64,000 bases of DNA from positions 1,488,001 to 1,552,000 of the forward strand of contig NW_020825326.1 of NCBI RefSeq assembly GCF_003286085.1. The letters run 5' to 3'. This DNA comes from Drosophila persimilis (taxonomy: Eukaryota; Arthropoda; Insecta; Diptera; Drosophilidae). This document shows, piece after piece, positions 27,501 to 42,500 of the stretch; positions within the stretch are counted from its first letter, which is position 1, and each line of letters opens with the position of its first letter. Below the pieces are notes generated by a model. The model was not told the origin of the DNA. It ran no database searches and saw nothing but the letters and a program-made list of their open reading frames with translations. Position numbers and translations under genes: made by a program.

Positions 27501-30500
27501 TCTGTACGCATGGTTGGCCTATAAATAAAAAGTACAGTTTCTTCAAGCAAGGTGCATGTTTCATGCGCGGTGTATGCGTCCTATCCAACGATCCGTCCTC
27601 AAGGGTAGCCAAATGTCTTTATCTGTCTTTATGGTATCTGATCTTTGCCTCATGTTTGCCTGCTATCGTATTGCGTTTCTGGTGTTGTTGTTGTTTCAGC
27701 CCCGAGAGGAGCGGCCGCGCACCCACATGGGCCGAGAATTAAATTGGTAAATTTTCCCAAACAAACGAAAGCGGAAATTATTCATGGATAGAATTTTCAT
27801 TTCTGACGGGTGCCCCAATTGAAAACCATTAACATAATGGCCCAAATGGCACAGAACTCTGCTGGCTTCTGACGCTGACTGCGCGGACTGCGCGGACTGC
27901 GCTGACTGCGAGTGTGGCAAAAGGGTGGAGTATGGAGTGTGCAGGGTGGAGGAGGTGCAAGGGGTGGTGCCCCGCAAGGCGAATTTACTTGTCAGTGTCG
28001 CTTGGCGTGTAATTTATGCAAATTTTATGCGCACACCACAAAAAGCAAAACACCAAAATAGTACGAAAAAAAGAAGCGAATAAAAGAGACAAAGTGAAAC
28101 AAGAGACAAAGAGAGCAGCAACAACAGCGACGGACGCACAAAACGCAGACGCACGCAGAATTGCCCTACCCTCGCACAGAGCACATGTGCTACTAGAACG
28201 ATCTTGGGCAGATTCATAGAAGTGGACCCTCTCTCCACGCTCCGTACACCAAACGATAGATATCCAGTCTCATATTATCAATTAGCCACAGTACATACAT
28301 ATCTTAGCCAAGTTCCGTCAAAGTCGGATGCCACTGCAGCCACCTGTAGGGTATCTAGGGTATCTAGGGTATCTAGATCGCCGGCCCCGAAGCCCCAGCA
28401 TTTCTTGCCTGTTTTTGTAGCTCTGGCTCTGGCTGTGACTGTTGCTGTTGCTGTTTTTATAGCTGTTTATTTCCATGGTCGCCTGAGGCGTGGTGGGGCG
28501 GGGCGGGGCGGGGCGGTGCGGGGACAGGGCCGAGCGTCGTTTTCATTTAGTTTATGGTGACATAATTAAAATTTATACGGCACAGACTTACAGCACCCGC
28601 ATTCCCACTGACTGGGCGACTGGTTGGAAGGGAAGGGCTGGCATCTGAAACGGACTGCCCTGAGAGAGGGCAACAGAGAGAGAGAGAGAGAGAGCGAGAG
28701 CGAAAGGGCGATTATTAGATTACGAATGGGGTTTGAATCGATAGCGATACCATCGATCATGCTTGCGAATGCGATAATTATCGGTTATCTTATCTGCAAC
28801 ATTCGGTCACCCCACCCCTGTTCCCCTGCGGTGTGGCCTCGCATAAGATTCGTGTGGATCCCCCGCTTAAGCGGGAGCCGGCTACCTGGCCCTACCTGGC
28901 CCTACCTGTGTCGTGCCTTGCTTTTGTGGCTCTGGTCTCTGTGTGTGGCATGCTCTCATGTCAGCCGACGGCGGCACCACCCGTGACCCAGGGGTTCAGG
29001 AGTCCAGGGGTCCAGGAGGGTCCAATCCCTGGCCGTGGAATCGAGTCGAGTGTGGCCCTGCCAATTCATTTCAAATTCAAAGAACAACAGAAATTAATGT
29101 CCTGCCTTTTATCCCGTTTTTTGTATACTGTATGTACAGTGTACAACCATCCACACACACCTCGTACTCTGCCGCCGGGGGCTCTTCTGCTGTTTCCTCT
29201 TCCGATTCGACTGCCCTGCCCCCTGCCCCCTGCCCCCTGCCCCCCACCACTCTCTGCTGATCACTCTGACGCTGCTCTATCTTTGCATATCCCTGTGCTG
29301 CTCTGTGCTCCCTCATTCTCCTCTTTCTCATATTTCTGCTCCTCCTTCTTCTCGTTTTGTTGTTGATAATTTACCTGCCAGAACATTTATGCACACATGT
29401 ATGTGTGTACATACATACATATGTATGTGTGTATGTTTACCTATGCCCGGCATTTCCCTAAACACCGGTTCTTCTCTTCTCTTCTCTTCTCTGCTCTGCT
29501 CTGCTCTGCACACCACACCTTTACTCTTCGCCATCCTCAACTTTATTGCTCTCTCTCCTGCCTCCTCCCTCCTCCCTCATCCCACCTCCCTCTTCCACTC
29601 CGCGACCGCTATTAACTGTCATTGTCTCCAAGAGTTCTACGCATACACATACATACATATGTATGTATGTATGTATGTATGTACATATAGTGTGTGTTTG
29701 TTCGTGTATTTGTTTATGGAGCGGCTTGGTCTTTGTCATGAAAGGATAATAAAAAACGAAATTATGTTTAAATATGCCAAAGTCTTGTCCGCTGCCCCTC
29801 TCCATCTCCATCTCCTTCTCTCTCTCCCTATCTCTCTCTCTCCCATTCCTTGAGTCTTTTTTGCCTGAGCTCTTCTTCATGGGCGTGCTAAGACTTTTAT
29901 TGTCGCCATGTCATTGCCATACATGTGCTATGGAACACCCGTATAAAAACACAGCCACACACATGCATGCATATCCATATGTACATATGTATACATGTAC
30001 GTATACATTAATAAATACATACCCATGTATGACCCTGACCTGACCTGATCCGACCTGTCTGGGATCTCCGCCGCCTTGCGCAACTTGCTTAGTGACTTGG
30101 ACTTTCTTCAAAACGGTTTAGCACTCCGCCGTATGGGTTTACGTCATATGCATACACATAGATACATCTCCAAGCAGACATACATACATATGTATGTATG
30201 TACATCTCAGGGCATCAGAGATATGAGAATTTCGCAAATTTGACCTTGACTATGCTGGGAATGGAGATCTTTGAGCTCAGGTCATTGCAGTATGCAATGC
30301 ATAGGGAGGCTAGGAAGCAAGGGATTGTATGCATTCGCTATCATTATTTGATTAATCATCTAACACCTGAGACTTCTAGGTCCATCCTATAGTGCTCCAC
30401 TGTAGGAGCAGCTAAGGCTCTAATGACGTTATAGAATAACCATCGATAGATCGGCATTGGTGTAGATTAGGCATGCACCCCACTCCTTAATGGTCGCTCT

Positions 30501-33500
30501 CTTTAATAGTCTGCCTTGCTGAACATCTCGGAAAGATAACGATTTACTGAATGGCATCCGTTAAGTGACAGCCGATATTTATCGTCCAACTTATCGAATT
30601 AATCACCTCTCCCTTGGTAACCCCAAAAACACTCTACCCCCTCCCCACTCCCCACTCCACACTCCGTGCAACCGAAGGCAACAACAATTTGTTTTTCAAC
30701 AATTTATGATCGAACAAGCCCAAGATCAAGGGAGGGCGATGCAGAGTGGGAAAGAGCCCCACACAATGACGGCTGAGAGGTGGAGGCAGGGGCTGAACCA
30801 GGGACTTAGGTGACAGGGGCAGGGGCTCATACATAAGGCCAGTACATAATCACAGACGATATTTCAACAGCGGAGACTGTGGCCGACCCGCTCTGGACGA
30901 CCTATACGCCACCCATCAAAGGCTCCCTCGGTACTGGACGGTACTGGACGAAAGGGGTAAATTAGGTGCAGGAGCAGAAGCAGAAGCAGAAGCAGAGCCT
31001 GCAACAGAGTTCAGATGTGATAGCAGCGGCAGAAAGACAAATTTCCCAGCGCTGATCCCATCGCTTGACCTTGCCATCAATTTTCATAATAGGAACTCAT
31101 GGGGGAATGGGGATGTGGGGGGAAATGGAAACTGAAATTGAAATTAAATTTGTTGCCATCGATAGCGCATGGGGGATAGCTTTTCCGAAACCCATCAACA
31201 AAAAAAAACCCAAACCACACCACACAAAAAAGCGCTAAGCTGAAAAGCCACCACAAAGCCAGCGGGCCAATTTGTGCTACTTGGGTTACGTCTGCTGGTT
31301 GGGAGGGGTATGGGTATTCGTGTCCCATAGATGGATGAATGGATCGGATCGGATCGGATCGCATCGGGTCGCTGGTTGGATCGCCGGTTGGACCGCCACT
31401 TGGATGGTAGGCGGTTAAGCGGGTGCAGAGCCAGCTACTGTGGCAATTTAACGCTCCAGTGGATAGCCATACACACATGCATACATCCATATATGTACGA
31501 GCATATACTTTCATAACACACATCATAAGCATCTGTATCTGTATCTGTATCTGCATCTGCGTCTGTGTTGACCCACAATTAATCAGAAGCGACGCGACGC
31601 AGTCCGATCTTCTCCATCTCGAACTGGGTGGGACGTGGAGTCCGACACCATCAGTAAAAGGAGATCGGTTAGAGGTTAGAGGATAGAGGTATTGGTAGCC
31701 CTGCCCAGCTGCATTTCCTGCATCAATTTCCCGTTTGGTTGGCCAAATTAACCAGCCGTGAGCGATGACCCAATCAAATATGGAGCGAGGCCAGGTCAGG
31801 GCCTGAGTCGGAAGTGGAAGTGGAGAGGGAAGATGAGAGAGTATGGTAAAATGCGTAGTTTACGGCTTTTGCTTGTAGCCCTAGTTTTTTCAGAACCTCC
31901 CGAAAGGTTACTCGTATGTCGGTCAGAAAAATGTTCAATGAAGTTCGTGGAACGATCTACTCCGTCAGGGCTGTAGATACACTTAATTTTTAATTCGTTC
32001 AGGTAATATCTCTCTATTGTACACACATAGTTTCGGTTCGTTGGGGGTTGGCTTGCCGCCTGGTGCCCGTATGAGATACCTTCACTATGTACAGCCATGA
32101 TGGGAACGATCAGGGTATTGTGTCGGGGTATTTCCCGCCTCGACCATAGGACGTGCTTTCCTCATGTTGCTGGCAACTTGTTGGGCAGTCTCCGGCCATC
32201 TGAACGACGCAAGGCCTTGTTGCCACTTCTGAAGTCTTCTGGTGTGGCCTCTTCTTGTGGGGCAGGGCGGCCAGTTAATGGACACATTTTGTATGCTCGA
32301 CCCAAGGCGGAAGCGCGTGCCTGTCTCTCATTACGGATTTGGCAGTGTGCAAATTGAAACATCCGCGGAAGCAGTCCCAAGCATTTCCAAATGCATGACG
32401 AGCTAATGGCATCCATATCTATATACAAGCGCGCGATTCGGTGGGCTGGGGCAAAATGAATAGAATATAGAAAAACCCTTGAGGGCCTCGGGTCCCTCCG
32501 TTCCGGTCATGACTTCATTCGGCCAAGAAATCTCCTCGGCTTTTTTTGGACACGCGCGTCATGGCGACACCTTGACATGCCACGCCCACGCCCAAGCCCA
32601 CGGCCAAGCACAACACAGCCCTCTCCCCTCGTTCCCCTCGTTCCCCTCGCTCCCCCTCTTCTCTCTGACAATGGATGACTTAACCAAATCCCATCAAATT
32701 ATGCGTCTTCGGTGACTGCCCGTCTTGAATTTTAAGCTGGAGTCGCCTCAAGAGGGGGCTGGCGGGAGATTGGAGGGCCCCAAGATTTTTGAAAGAAAGA
32801 AAAGCCGACAAATCTATCGGAATCAGTTTCGTTTTCACAGTTTGGTGTTAGACGTATTTTGTAGTTTCTTTGAAGTGACAAATCTCTTGGGCTATGGCTT
32901 GGGCTATGTTGCGTCACTTGACACGAGATATCTGTAAATCGTGGGGCAGGGTTGCTCCTGGAACAGAGCGGTATATCACATAAAATGAATGGGGGACGAC
33001 GATGGGAATGGAGGGCAATGAAACTGGTTTAAGTGGAACGCAGGGAAATGGAGTGCCATTGAAATGAATAATATAACAATCTACATACGTGATGGGATGA
33101 ACTGCAGGGAGTATTCTCGAGTGACGTTCCCTTCAATGGAATGAATGGCCAACGAAATAATGAACCTGCCACGGAGATTGGCAAAATGGGATCCCCACAA
33201 ACAAGATGTGGACGAACCTCAAAATGGGATTGATTTACAGAATATAATCGCCATTGGAGTAGGCAAAGCGGTATCCAAAGCACCGAGAAAACTCCCAGAG
33301 GGACACCCCGTGTTTGGACTCCATTCTCCTGTGTTTTCTGTCCCTCTGCTGCACTTCACACTTTTCCAAATTGCGTCGTAGTAAGTCCGAATATATTATC
33401 CGAATATGGTTGCATATTAACTGAACTCAGGGATCGTGTTCCCCCACCATCCCAAAGGGCAAGCTCTTGCTAGAGTTCTTCAAGTGCTCTCGATTTGTTG

Positions 33501-36500
33501 TTTTATATTTTTCAATTGCGTTCCGCTCTTTATTACACTCTTAACCATGTCCCAATTTCATGTGTCGTAGTTTCCAAAGATTTCTTTTTGGGAATTCGGA
33601 CTTCCCAATCGTTCTCACTCTTGTGTTTGATGGATGGATGCCTGTCAATCCCCATCGCCAGCGTCATCGGCATCGCCCTCGTCGTTGACTTAATGCGTAA
33701 ATTGAATTAGGCATTGGTAATTCAGTTGGTGCCATTGTTGGTGCTGTTTCGTTTTGCCGGTTTCTGTTTCGGTTTCTGTTTCTGCTGCTATTTTCGTAAT
33801 TTGATTTTGGTCACTTTGGCTGTCAGTTTAGCTCGGCCCGCGCCTTGGTTAAAATTTTCCAAGCAGTGGCAGCGCTAGAGTGTGGGGGCAATCGTCAATC
33901 CGTAAGCGACCGAATCGACATTCCGATTTGACGCAAATGCTGCCCTGCTTGCTGATTGTGCCCCACTCCTGTGCGCATACGAGTATTCATATTCATCCTC
34001 TTCAGCTTCAGCTTCAGCTCCTTCTTCCCTAGCTGGCACCTCTGTTTGTTGCTGTTCCCCTGCATGACAGCTGCAGGTAAACGACACCACATGTCGCCTA
34101 TCGCCCCATTCGATCTGACAGGTAACAAGAGCCCAGGTACCAGGTACCAGGAACCAGGAACCAGGAACCATGCACCAGGTACCAGGTACCTCATCCACAG
34201 CCTCGCCCTCATCCTTAGCCAGATAACTTCATCCTGTCGCAGCAGGAAGTGTCCTGCAAATCACGTTTGCCTCTCCTCAACCCCTCCTCAGTTTTTCCTG
34301 GAAGGCAGAGACAAACCGATATGCGATGAGATGAGAGACCCCATTCTGAGTGCCGGCTATCAGGACGTGACTAACCTCGATTGGCCTGCGGCCTAATTAG
34401 AGGGCCTCAGCGCCTCACCAGGTGACACCCGGCGTAATCAGCGCTATGCAAATATGAGATAGCACCAGATACGAGTATCCGGGGATACGACTCGTATTGC
34501 GTCAGCCAAGAGGCCGGCTGCGAAAGCACTGCGGCATCCGTTGGCCGGAAATGGATCGAATTAATCGAATTCCAGCAGCCAGAAGAGGACAGATCAGGCT
34601 GGATCAGAGCTGATCAGAAGAAAACAGAGGAGCCCCTCTGGGACTCTGCTCGAAAAGAAGCATAAATATTTATACCAAAGAGAAGAATGGGAAGGGTAGG
34701 GCAGGGAAGGGCAGGGAAGGGAGGGTCTATGGAATAGGAATGATAGTTGACAGGCCAAAAGCGATGAAAATTAAATGAAATTTTGTATTTGTGTTGCGGC
34801 GAATGATAATAAATAAATATGTAGATAAAAATGGGATTGGTATTGGGGATGGGTCCCCGAGACTCGGTTGTTCGATGCTGCAGCACTTAAACCAAGAAAA
34901 TATGGGGGGACTCGATGCCTTGGACTCGAACACTTGGAAACACTTGTGATAATCATGACTAATAAGACACACAAACAGAGGGAATAGCAGCCAAGGCGAG
35001 CCGAATCGAGCCGAATCGAGTCGAGAAAAGGCAAGAGTCTAAAGAAAACATCGACAAGACAAACACAGTTGGCTGGGGGTCTAAGAATCAGAAGGAGTGC
35101 TTCTTACGTGGTGGGGGGGGGGGGGGGGGGGGGGGGGAAGTCAACGAAAAGTACTCAGAATTCGGGCAAATGCAGCTTCGGTCAGAGCTTATTATCTCTC
35201 GAGGGGAGCGGAGTGGAGTGGGAGAATGAAAATAAATCTAAATAGACGAGTAAGCTCGAACTAGTTTCCAGTTGAATGTTAGTTAGTTGCCCACACTTCC
35301 TGCTGTGCCTCCCACAAGGGAGGCTACTGTCTTCCTTACAACAGTCGCCTGAATACCTGAGACACAGTGCCGAGGTATGCGCTGGTTGTGCCATATTGTG
35401 CCTATATTTCTTATCCGAAATCAAGCTTCTCGCAGAGAACTAATTTTGCTTTGTTTCGGATTGAATTCCCCTTATTTCTTTCTCTTTTATTCAACCTATG
35501 AACTTTCCTTGAAATGAAAGCAACTTTATCTATAACCACACATAAGTATATGTATGTATGTATCTATAACCTTGCCTTGCCCAAAACGAACTAGTTCCGA
35601 GGGAGGCGGCAATGAGTTATATTTTCAGTTCCATTATCCATCCAAATGATACCAATGGGAACATTTTAGTCCAGGCACAAAAATGTATCTAAGTATGTAC
35701 ATATCTAAATAATCTGGTATTCCCCTTCCCTAGCGGAACGCTCATGCACAAGTAATAATTCGATTCTTCGATTAGAGCCCATTGCTCCGCAATTCACTCC
35801 ACCACTCTACCACTTTACTCCAGCAATCAAACAATCAAATTCTCACAAGAGTCTCTCCAGCTGCGGCCGGGGAATGGGCGGTGGGGGGATGGGGTGCAAG
35901 GGAGATGATTCAGGCCTTGGATGGGGTGTTGTGGGCCCCGGAGCAAACCGATCCGAAGAGCGACCACTTGAAAGGGTTCTTCGTAGCTCTGGGAGTGGGA
36001 ATGGGAGTGGGGCAATTGAAACGACACGCGCGCCGCCTTATAGCGGCAATTAGTGTTCAAATTTAATTAAACGCATTCTAAGACGTCGCCAAGGGTGCCC
36101 CCGTCCACCGTTCGGAGCCCGAAACCCCCCGTTCCCGAGATGGAACTCCCAAAGTTCATCAGACGTCAACCTCATCGGGGCTTATAATTGGTCTTTGGGC
36201 TGGCTTCAAGTCGAGCAGAGCAGTCTTTCATCCATTCGTCCATTTGCCGCGATAATTGATCCCAAGTCCCACTGCCAAACGGCTGCGAGTATACCCAGAC
36301 CAGGGCCCTCTCTGCCCTGCTTTCCTTTCATCCAGCTGCTAATTGATAAGCTAAGTGGCAAGTGCCATAAAACGAGCTCGGACTGAATCGAGCCACCATC
36401 CCAGAATCAAAGAACTTCAATTCCGAACTGTCCCTCGCTAGACGTTGGGATTGGATGGGATTGGATGCGATTGGAATTCCATCTGAGGCAGGGGCCGGCG

Positions 36501-39500
36501 GCAGCGGCAGCGGCAGCGGCAGTGACAGTGGGAGATCATTAAAGCAGCTCTATAGACTCTCGGCCATGCCAAAGATTTATGGGCCAGCGGCATTTGTGAC
36601 CAGATTTATGTCAGGCTTGGCCGTCCCAGTCTCTCTTTCTCCTTCTCCTCGGCGAACTTTTCATTACCAAAAACTATCAACCTGCTAAATGAGCACAGCC
36701 CTTAGAGAAAAGACCAGCCTGACACGAAAGTACATAAAACTAACGAGAACGGGTCGGGTCGGGTTGGGTCGGGTCGGGTCGGGTCGGGACAGGGTTCAAT
36801 GGAATTGAGACTGTTGCAACTCTTTAGCGTTGGTCGAGTGTCAACGGTAATGACCACAACATATACAGATATCCAGGCGATCTCCCTGAAGACAGGTAGG
36901 AAGCAGACCTAGCTCTAGTCGTCTCTGACGGCTTTCAATGGGTGTGTTCCGATTGAACTGGATGTGTCCCTTGAGGTATACTACTTCTAATGAGCCCTCA
37001 ATGGACCCTAATAGAATCTTCCTTTTAGTTCGAAACTCCTTATTCTCCTTCCTCAGTGCTTGAGGCTTAATTCCATTGCTTATTGCTTGCCATCCTTTCA
37101 TTGAGTGATGCAAATTCTTAGCGTTTTTAAGAGCTCCAACCTCTCTCTCTGCCTCTCTCTTCCTCTCTGAGATGACATTTTCTTGAGGGTTTTTCGTTGT
37201 TTTTGTCGTTAATGTGTCAATTGTGTGGTGACAAAAGCGATAGCTTCGAACACGCCCATAAACTGGAAGACGATGCCGATTCATACTATACGTGGCCATA
37301 CTCCTCAAACCACCTTGTCGGCCCTCGTTCTCTTGCTGGCAATTTGGCCACCAGCTCTGCCTTTGAGGCACTTAAAGATTTCTTTTTGACTCTTTCTTGC
37401 TGCCGTGCCCAATGCTGTGTCTGTGTGTATTGGTTTATAGTATCTATGTGTGTGGTGTGGTGTGGTGTGGTGTGGTGTGGTGTGTAGGTGCCACTTAATG
37501 GCCGCCATAAACCCACTCCTCGCCTTCGTGTGTTTCGTGTGTTGTCGTACATGCGATTCCTGTTGTTGTCGCTGTTGCAGTTGTTGCAGTTGTTGCCTGA
37601 GGTTGTTGCTGCAGTTGTTGTTGCTGCTGTCGTTAGTGTAGCTGTTGCTGTCGGTTATGGCTGAGCTTACGGCTGCCGCCAGGATAATGAACATTCATGT
37701 TGAACACGTTAAGCGAGCGCGACTGCGGGCGAGAGCGTGGGTGCAGCGCTTCATGCTCCTCTGCGTCCCCTCCTTCGCCACTTGGTTTCCTTGTGATCTC
37801 TACTTTGGACCAGCCTCGCCAGTTTCTGGGCCTACTCTTCACTGTTTTGTTCTTCCTGCTCGCTCCTTTCTGTCCATTTTCTCGTTGGACCCTTTCTTCT
37901 TTTGATCCTCTTCTTTCTATCTGTCTATCTTAATCATTTTCTTCTCGATTTCGTATTTGTTTCGCTATCTACTTATTTGCGTTCTCTTCCTTTTTCTGTC
38001 CTCAAAATTCTCCTACGATCATAGAACGTACTCCGGTTCCGGTTCCGATTCCGATTCCCTTTCCGTCTCCAACCTCTTTTTTGCCTCAACTCTACTCCGG
38101 GGCCTGCTCATTAGCTCCATCTTTCGTGCAGACGCGCCCAGCAACTGCCTGCTCCGTGACTCCCACTCACATCTTACCGCCCCCTGCCCCCTGCCCCCAG
38201 CCCCCACCTCCAACAGACTGTCCCTTCAAGAGACTGCACACGTTTATCGCCTCGAGTAATTACATTTTGGCAGGGCCAAGCCCCGAAAAAAGCGCGGAGC
38301 GCAGTGCATTGAACCAAGTCGGGCTTGTCGTGAGCCGTGTCTCAGTGCCCACCTACAAATCGATTACAGAACGGCGTGGCCCATGCCCATTCCCATGCCC
38401 ATTCCCATGCCCATTCCCATGCCCATTCCCATGCCCATGCCCATGCCCATGCCGAGCAGACCCGCAATTAGCGGAAAGCCAAGCACTGACCGCAGATCGC
38501 TTCAACGTTTGCGGTTGCCCCCTCTCTCTCGATACTCCATACTCATGCACATAGTACCATAGAATATACATACCATACATGCATGTACATACATGTATAC
38601 ATGTGAGCATATGCTAACGATCTGATTTCTGCTTTTCAGCCTGCTGGTGGGTGCCCCCCTGGATCACAATCGACAGCCGAACACCTCACACTCGGGCGCC
38701 CTCTGGAGGTGTCCCATAACGCAGAGGTTCGACGACTGCGAACAGGTGATAACCGATGGACGACGTTGTAAGTGACCGCCTCTGATTTCCTGACAGTGAC
38801 TAGGATCTGTATATCTATCCCTAAGTACATATGTATGTATGCGTGTACAGTGAACGAACGCTCTGGTTCCGAGGCGATTCCGAGGAATAACGCCCGATAT
38901 CGAAACTAAAGGAAGTGGACCTTTCTCTGTACATCAACCTCTTAAGTTTATCATTTAGGATCTCTGTTCCAACTCTGATTAGTTAAGAAGCAAATTATTT
39001 AAATCGTACGTATATAATATCCAGTTAGTCGATAACTACTAACCAAGCTTTGGTATCTTTCCACCTCTGTCTCTATCTCTCTCAATCTCAATCTCTATCT
39101 CTATCTCTATCAATCTTTCTGTTGGTGAAGGTTGATTGTTTTGTGCCATCTGAACCGATAAAAGCTTGGATAGTTATACTAATTATAAATACATACATAC
39201 AACCGAGTACATATGTACTCCAATACCAAAGACAATATGGATGGATGTACATTTGCAACTGTAGGATTTCCTCCTTGGGCCTAGTGCTCCTCGATAAAGA
39301 ATGCTTCCCCCCATGTAACTAACACCGGTTCGGGGTCAAAAGATCCATTCCGACCAGGCCAAAACCAAACAATCTTCATTCCACTCGGGCGATTTGCGCT
39401 ATAAGTTTTCCGTTTCTCCTGATACATACGTATATAGTATTACTTTCACTCAATAAATTGTACATAAACAATTGCCAAATGCTGTACAGAGATCTGTGAC

Positions 39501-42500
39501 TAAACTTTTCTAACAATAATGGATCCTTTTCAGTTATCAGTTTTTAGTTTTCAGTTTTTAGTTATAGGAAAGGATGCTGTGACCAGTTGGTGAATTGTTC
39601 AATCGATTGGTTGCTCATTGGTTCGTGAAACAATGAATTATTCAAATCAAGGAACCATTCATAACTCATTTTTGAATAGTTCAGCTTATGGATACGCTGA
39701 ATGTTGTCAACGGATTTGAAACTCATTGAATCTAGAGCTCAATCAACCACTTCACAGCCTCTGCACTACATATTCTAGTAAATATTGTATAGAAAACCAC
39801 TTTTGCCCTAGCATCTTAGTCATTACGAACCACCATATCGAGATATCGATTCGACCCTCAGAATCGACTCGATATCGAGATCTACTATGTATATTTAATT
39901 TGATTTTTAATTGTTTTTGTACTCTCTTTTTTTTCTTCCCTATATTTGTTTCGTTTTTTCGTTTTCTACCCCTTGATTTTCGGTTCTGCCCGCGAACAAA
40001 ATAAATCGAAATTCATATTCGGTGCGCCTAACTGGGAAACTCACTCGGGTCCCCCTCGACCTCGACCTCGACCTCAACCTAAACTTAAACCTCAACCAAA
40101 ACCTCAACTTAAACCCAAATCTCGACTACAACCCACTCCAACTTTCCGAATACTGACCAAAATTCTTTTCAATATATGCAATTCGATCACGATAACGATA
40201 ACGATAACGAACGAATCATTTAGCATCGAGCGGAGTTTATGAGATTAATAAGCGTAAGTGGTATGGGTGCTTTAATTGTTGTCTTGCCCACAAACCTAAA
40301 CCCCACTAAAATCGACCCATCTCAGGACTAAGCATTTCATCGCAATTCCTAACACCCATTCTGTATTCTGTATTCTGTATTCTGTATTTGATCTGCAATA
40401 TATCTTTATTTATGTATACATACATACAAACATATGTACATAGATACATACATACGAATGTATTAAGTATTCATTCATATCTTTGGTTTGCGCTTCGATT
40501 TCGTTTACTTACGGATTGATTTCTTATTGATTAACTCAGTGATATACTCAGTGCGCTCGAATCGCTCGCCTTTGCACATAATACTTACAAACATGTTTGT
40601 ACATACATACAGCAACATATATCAGCGATCACCGAATGTACAGTCACGCACACGCATGCCTATGGCTGCCATTTTGCTTACTTATCGCCGTAATCACTCT
40701 ATGCCGCCGCCACTCACTTCTTACTGCTACCTTTAGTTATTGCTCCTGACTTGCCACGCACGCGCGCAATCAGTTAATCGGATAACCAATAATCAATAAC
40801 CAATAACCAATATTCAATATGTATATTACCCACTGTTCATAGAGTTAGCTAAGTTTACGCACACTTATACATATGTATGTACATAATTATGGATGCTTCG
40901 AGAAGCGATTAGTCTAAGGTATCATTCATCGTTAATAACAATTGCACCATGGAGGAGAAGCTATCTCACCAGGTCCCAGCCATCTGCTCAGGAAGCTGGA
41001 ATGGAGGTCTGGCCCTCTAGTGTGGCTCTCGCCTAGTATTTGATTTGCTCACTTGTACATTTCGCTGGAACCTATTTAGTTTTATTTGTTTCATTTCCCT
41101 TACTCGGAATGGAAATTACTCTCCCTTCGATAACATTTTCGACGTTCTCCAGTCGATAGTTCTCAGTAACCGATTCTTGTCCGATAACTACCCTTCCATG
41201 GGGTTTCCAGGCTACCGCCCGATAAATGCTGCACTTTTCACTATTCGATGCAATTTATAGCTAGCCCATAGCTTTTCTTGGAAACTTAACTTAAACTTAT
41301 TGAACTCGAGACTTATAGTTTCATAGCAATGAAATGCACTGTATTTGAACAGATGTACATATGTACTGAGTAGATTCTTGTACATACATATGTACATATT
41401 TTTGTATATACATATGTTCCAATAGTCCCCCCCAGTCGACCCAAATGTTTGAGTACGCCTCAAGGCCAGTTCCCGCTACTTAATGTCTCCCCATTGAGTA
41501 GGAGCTTGGCTCAATATTTGGATTGGCGATAGCCTGCCAGGCCCGTGGGTGCGAGGGTGTGCTGTTCCATGCTTCGATGCTTCCATGCAGCAACAACTTC
41601 ATTATCGGCGTCACATGTTGGCCATTTCCTCTGCATGCCCGAGCCGATTCCCGGAATGCCACCACCGTCCGGGCTGAAGATTATTCCACGCTTCACTTTT
41701 TGGCGGCTCCAATTGGGGACTCATTTAGCAGTAATTACCCTCAGAATCGTACATACATATGTACATATATCGCTCTGCCATTCTCTCTCTCGATCATAAA
41801 TTAACATACGATTATGGGAGGCATGTAAATCCATTTGCGCTTTGCCCCGCCGTTCCTCAGTATTCCCCCGACGAAGACCCATCCAACTGGGTCGACTGCA
41901 TTTTTGAGCACACCCTGTGACCGTGTTTTTGACTCTTCTTTCTTCTTTAGTTCTTCCACTTCCACTTTCATACCCTTGCGCAGAGGGTATGTGCTTTTTG
42001 CTCAGATACTTGCAACGCGGAGCCTCATGCTCGGACTCATATCACTACATTTATATACATACATGTACATATGTCCATATTTTTCCATTTTCCAAGGAAC
42101 TCCCGAAACGTAATCCAGCTAGAAGTGGTTGTAGCCCATTTAATTTTGATCGCAATCACTGTAGCATACCATATCTCTCGCTTTGGGGGTACCAAAATCT
42201 TCGACTCCTTGGCTTCGGCCACTCCATTGCTCCATGCCCCACTCGTTCTTGTTGTCGCTGTTCTTGTCGCTGTTCTTGTCGCTGTTTTGGCAATCAGAGC
42301 GTGGCGGCCGCTCAAGACTTTGTCTGCGACGCCACCGCCCCAGAACGTGACAAATTTCACAAAGCTACATATGTATGTATGTATATGTATATTTACGTAC
42401 TATGTACTTGTTGAAAAACAAACAAAAAAACAAATGTTGGCAGAGGCATAAAAATAACTGCAAATTTGAGAATGCAAATTCCTGAGTAAAAAATAACTCG

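Larger units (their letters stand above)
4156..38639 (+). other. mew intron 1 (about 34.5 kb)
   Basis: Bounded by GTAAGT at 4156 and TTTTCAG at 38639, it separates the signal-peptide exon from the rest of mew. It contains dense microsatellites, GA- and CT-rich tracts, many TACATATGTA-type runs and many TACTCGTA/TACGAGTA octamers. Most open frames are low-complexity products of these tracts. The one ORF I accept as a gene is 26932-27444. Large first introns of Drosophila adhesion genes usually hold enhancers, so long non-repetitive blocks such as 31850-32460 and 20000-20420 may be regulatory. I cannot assign any of them. Confidence 0.85.

Noticed and set aside
4156-38639. CRISPR arrays, bacterial operons, rRNA or tRNA genes
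   Set aside because: Looked for spaced direct repeats and cloverleaf-like segments; the only regular repeats are microsatellites without unique spacers, and no tRNA T-loop (GGTTCGAATCC type) was found.
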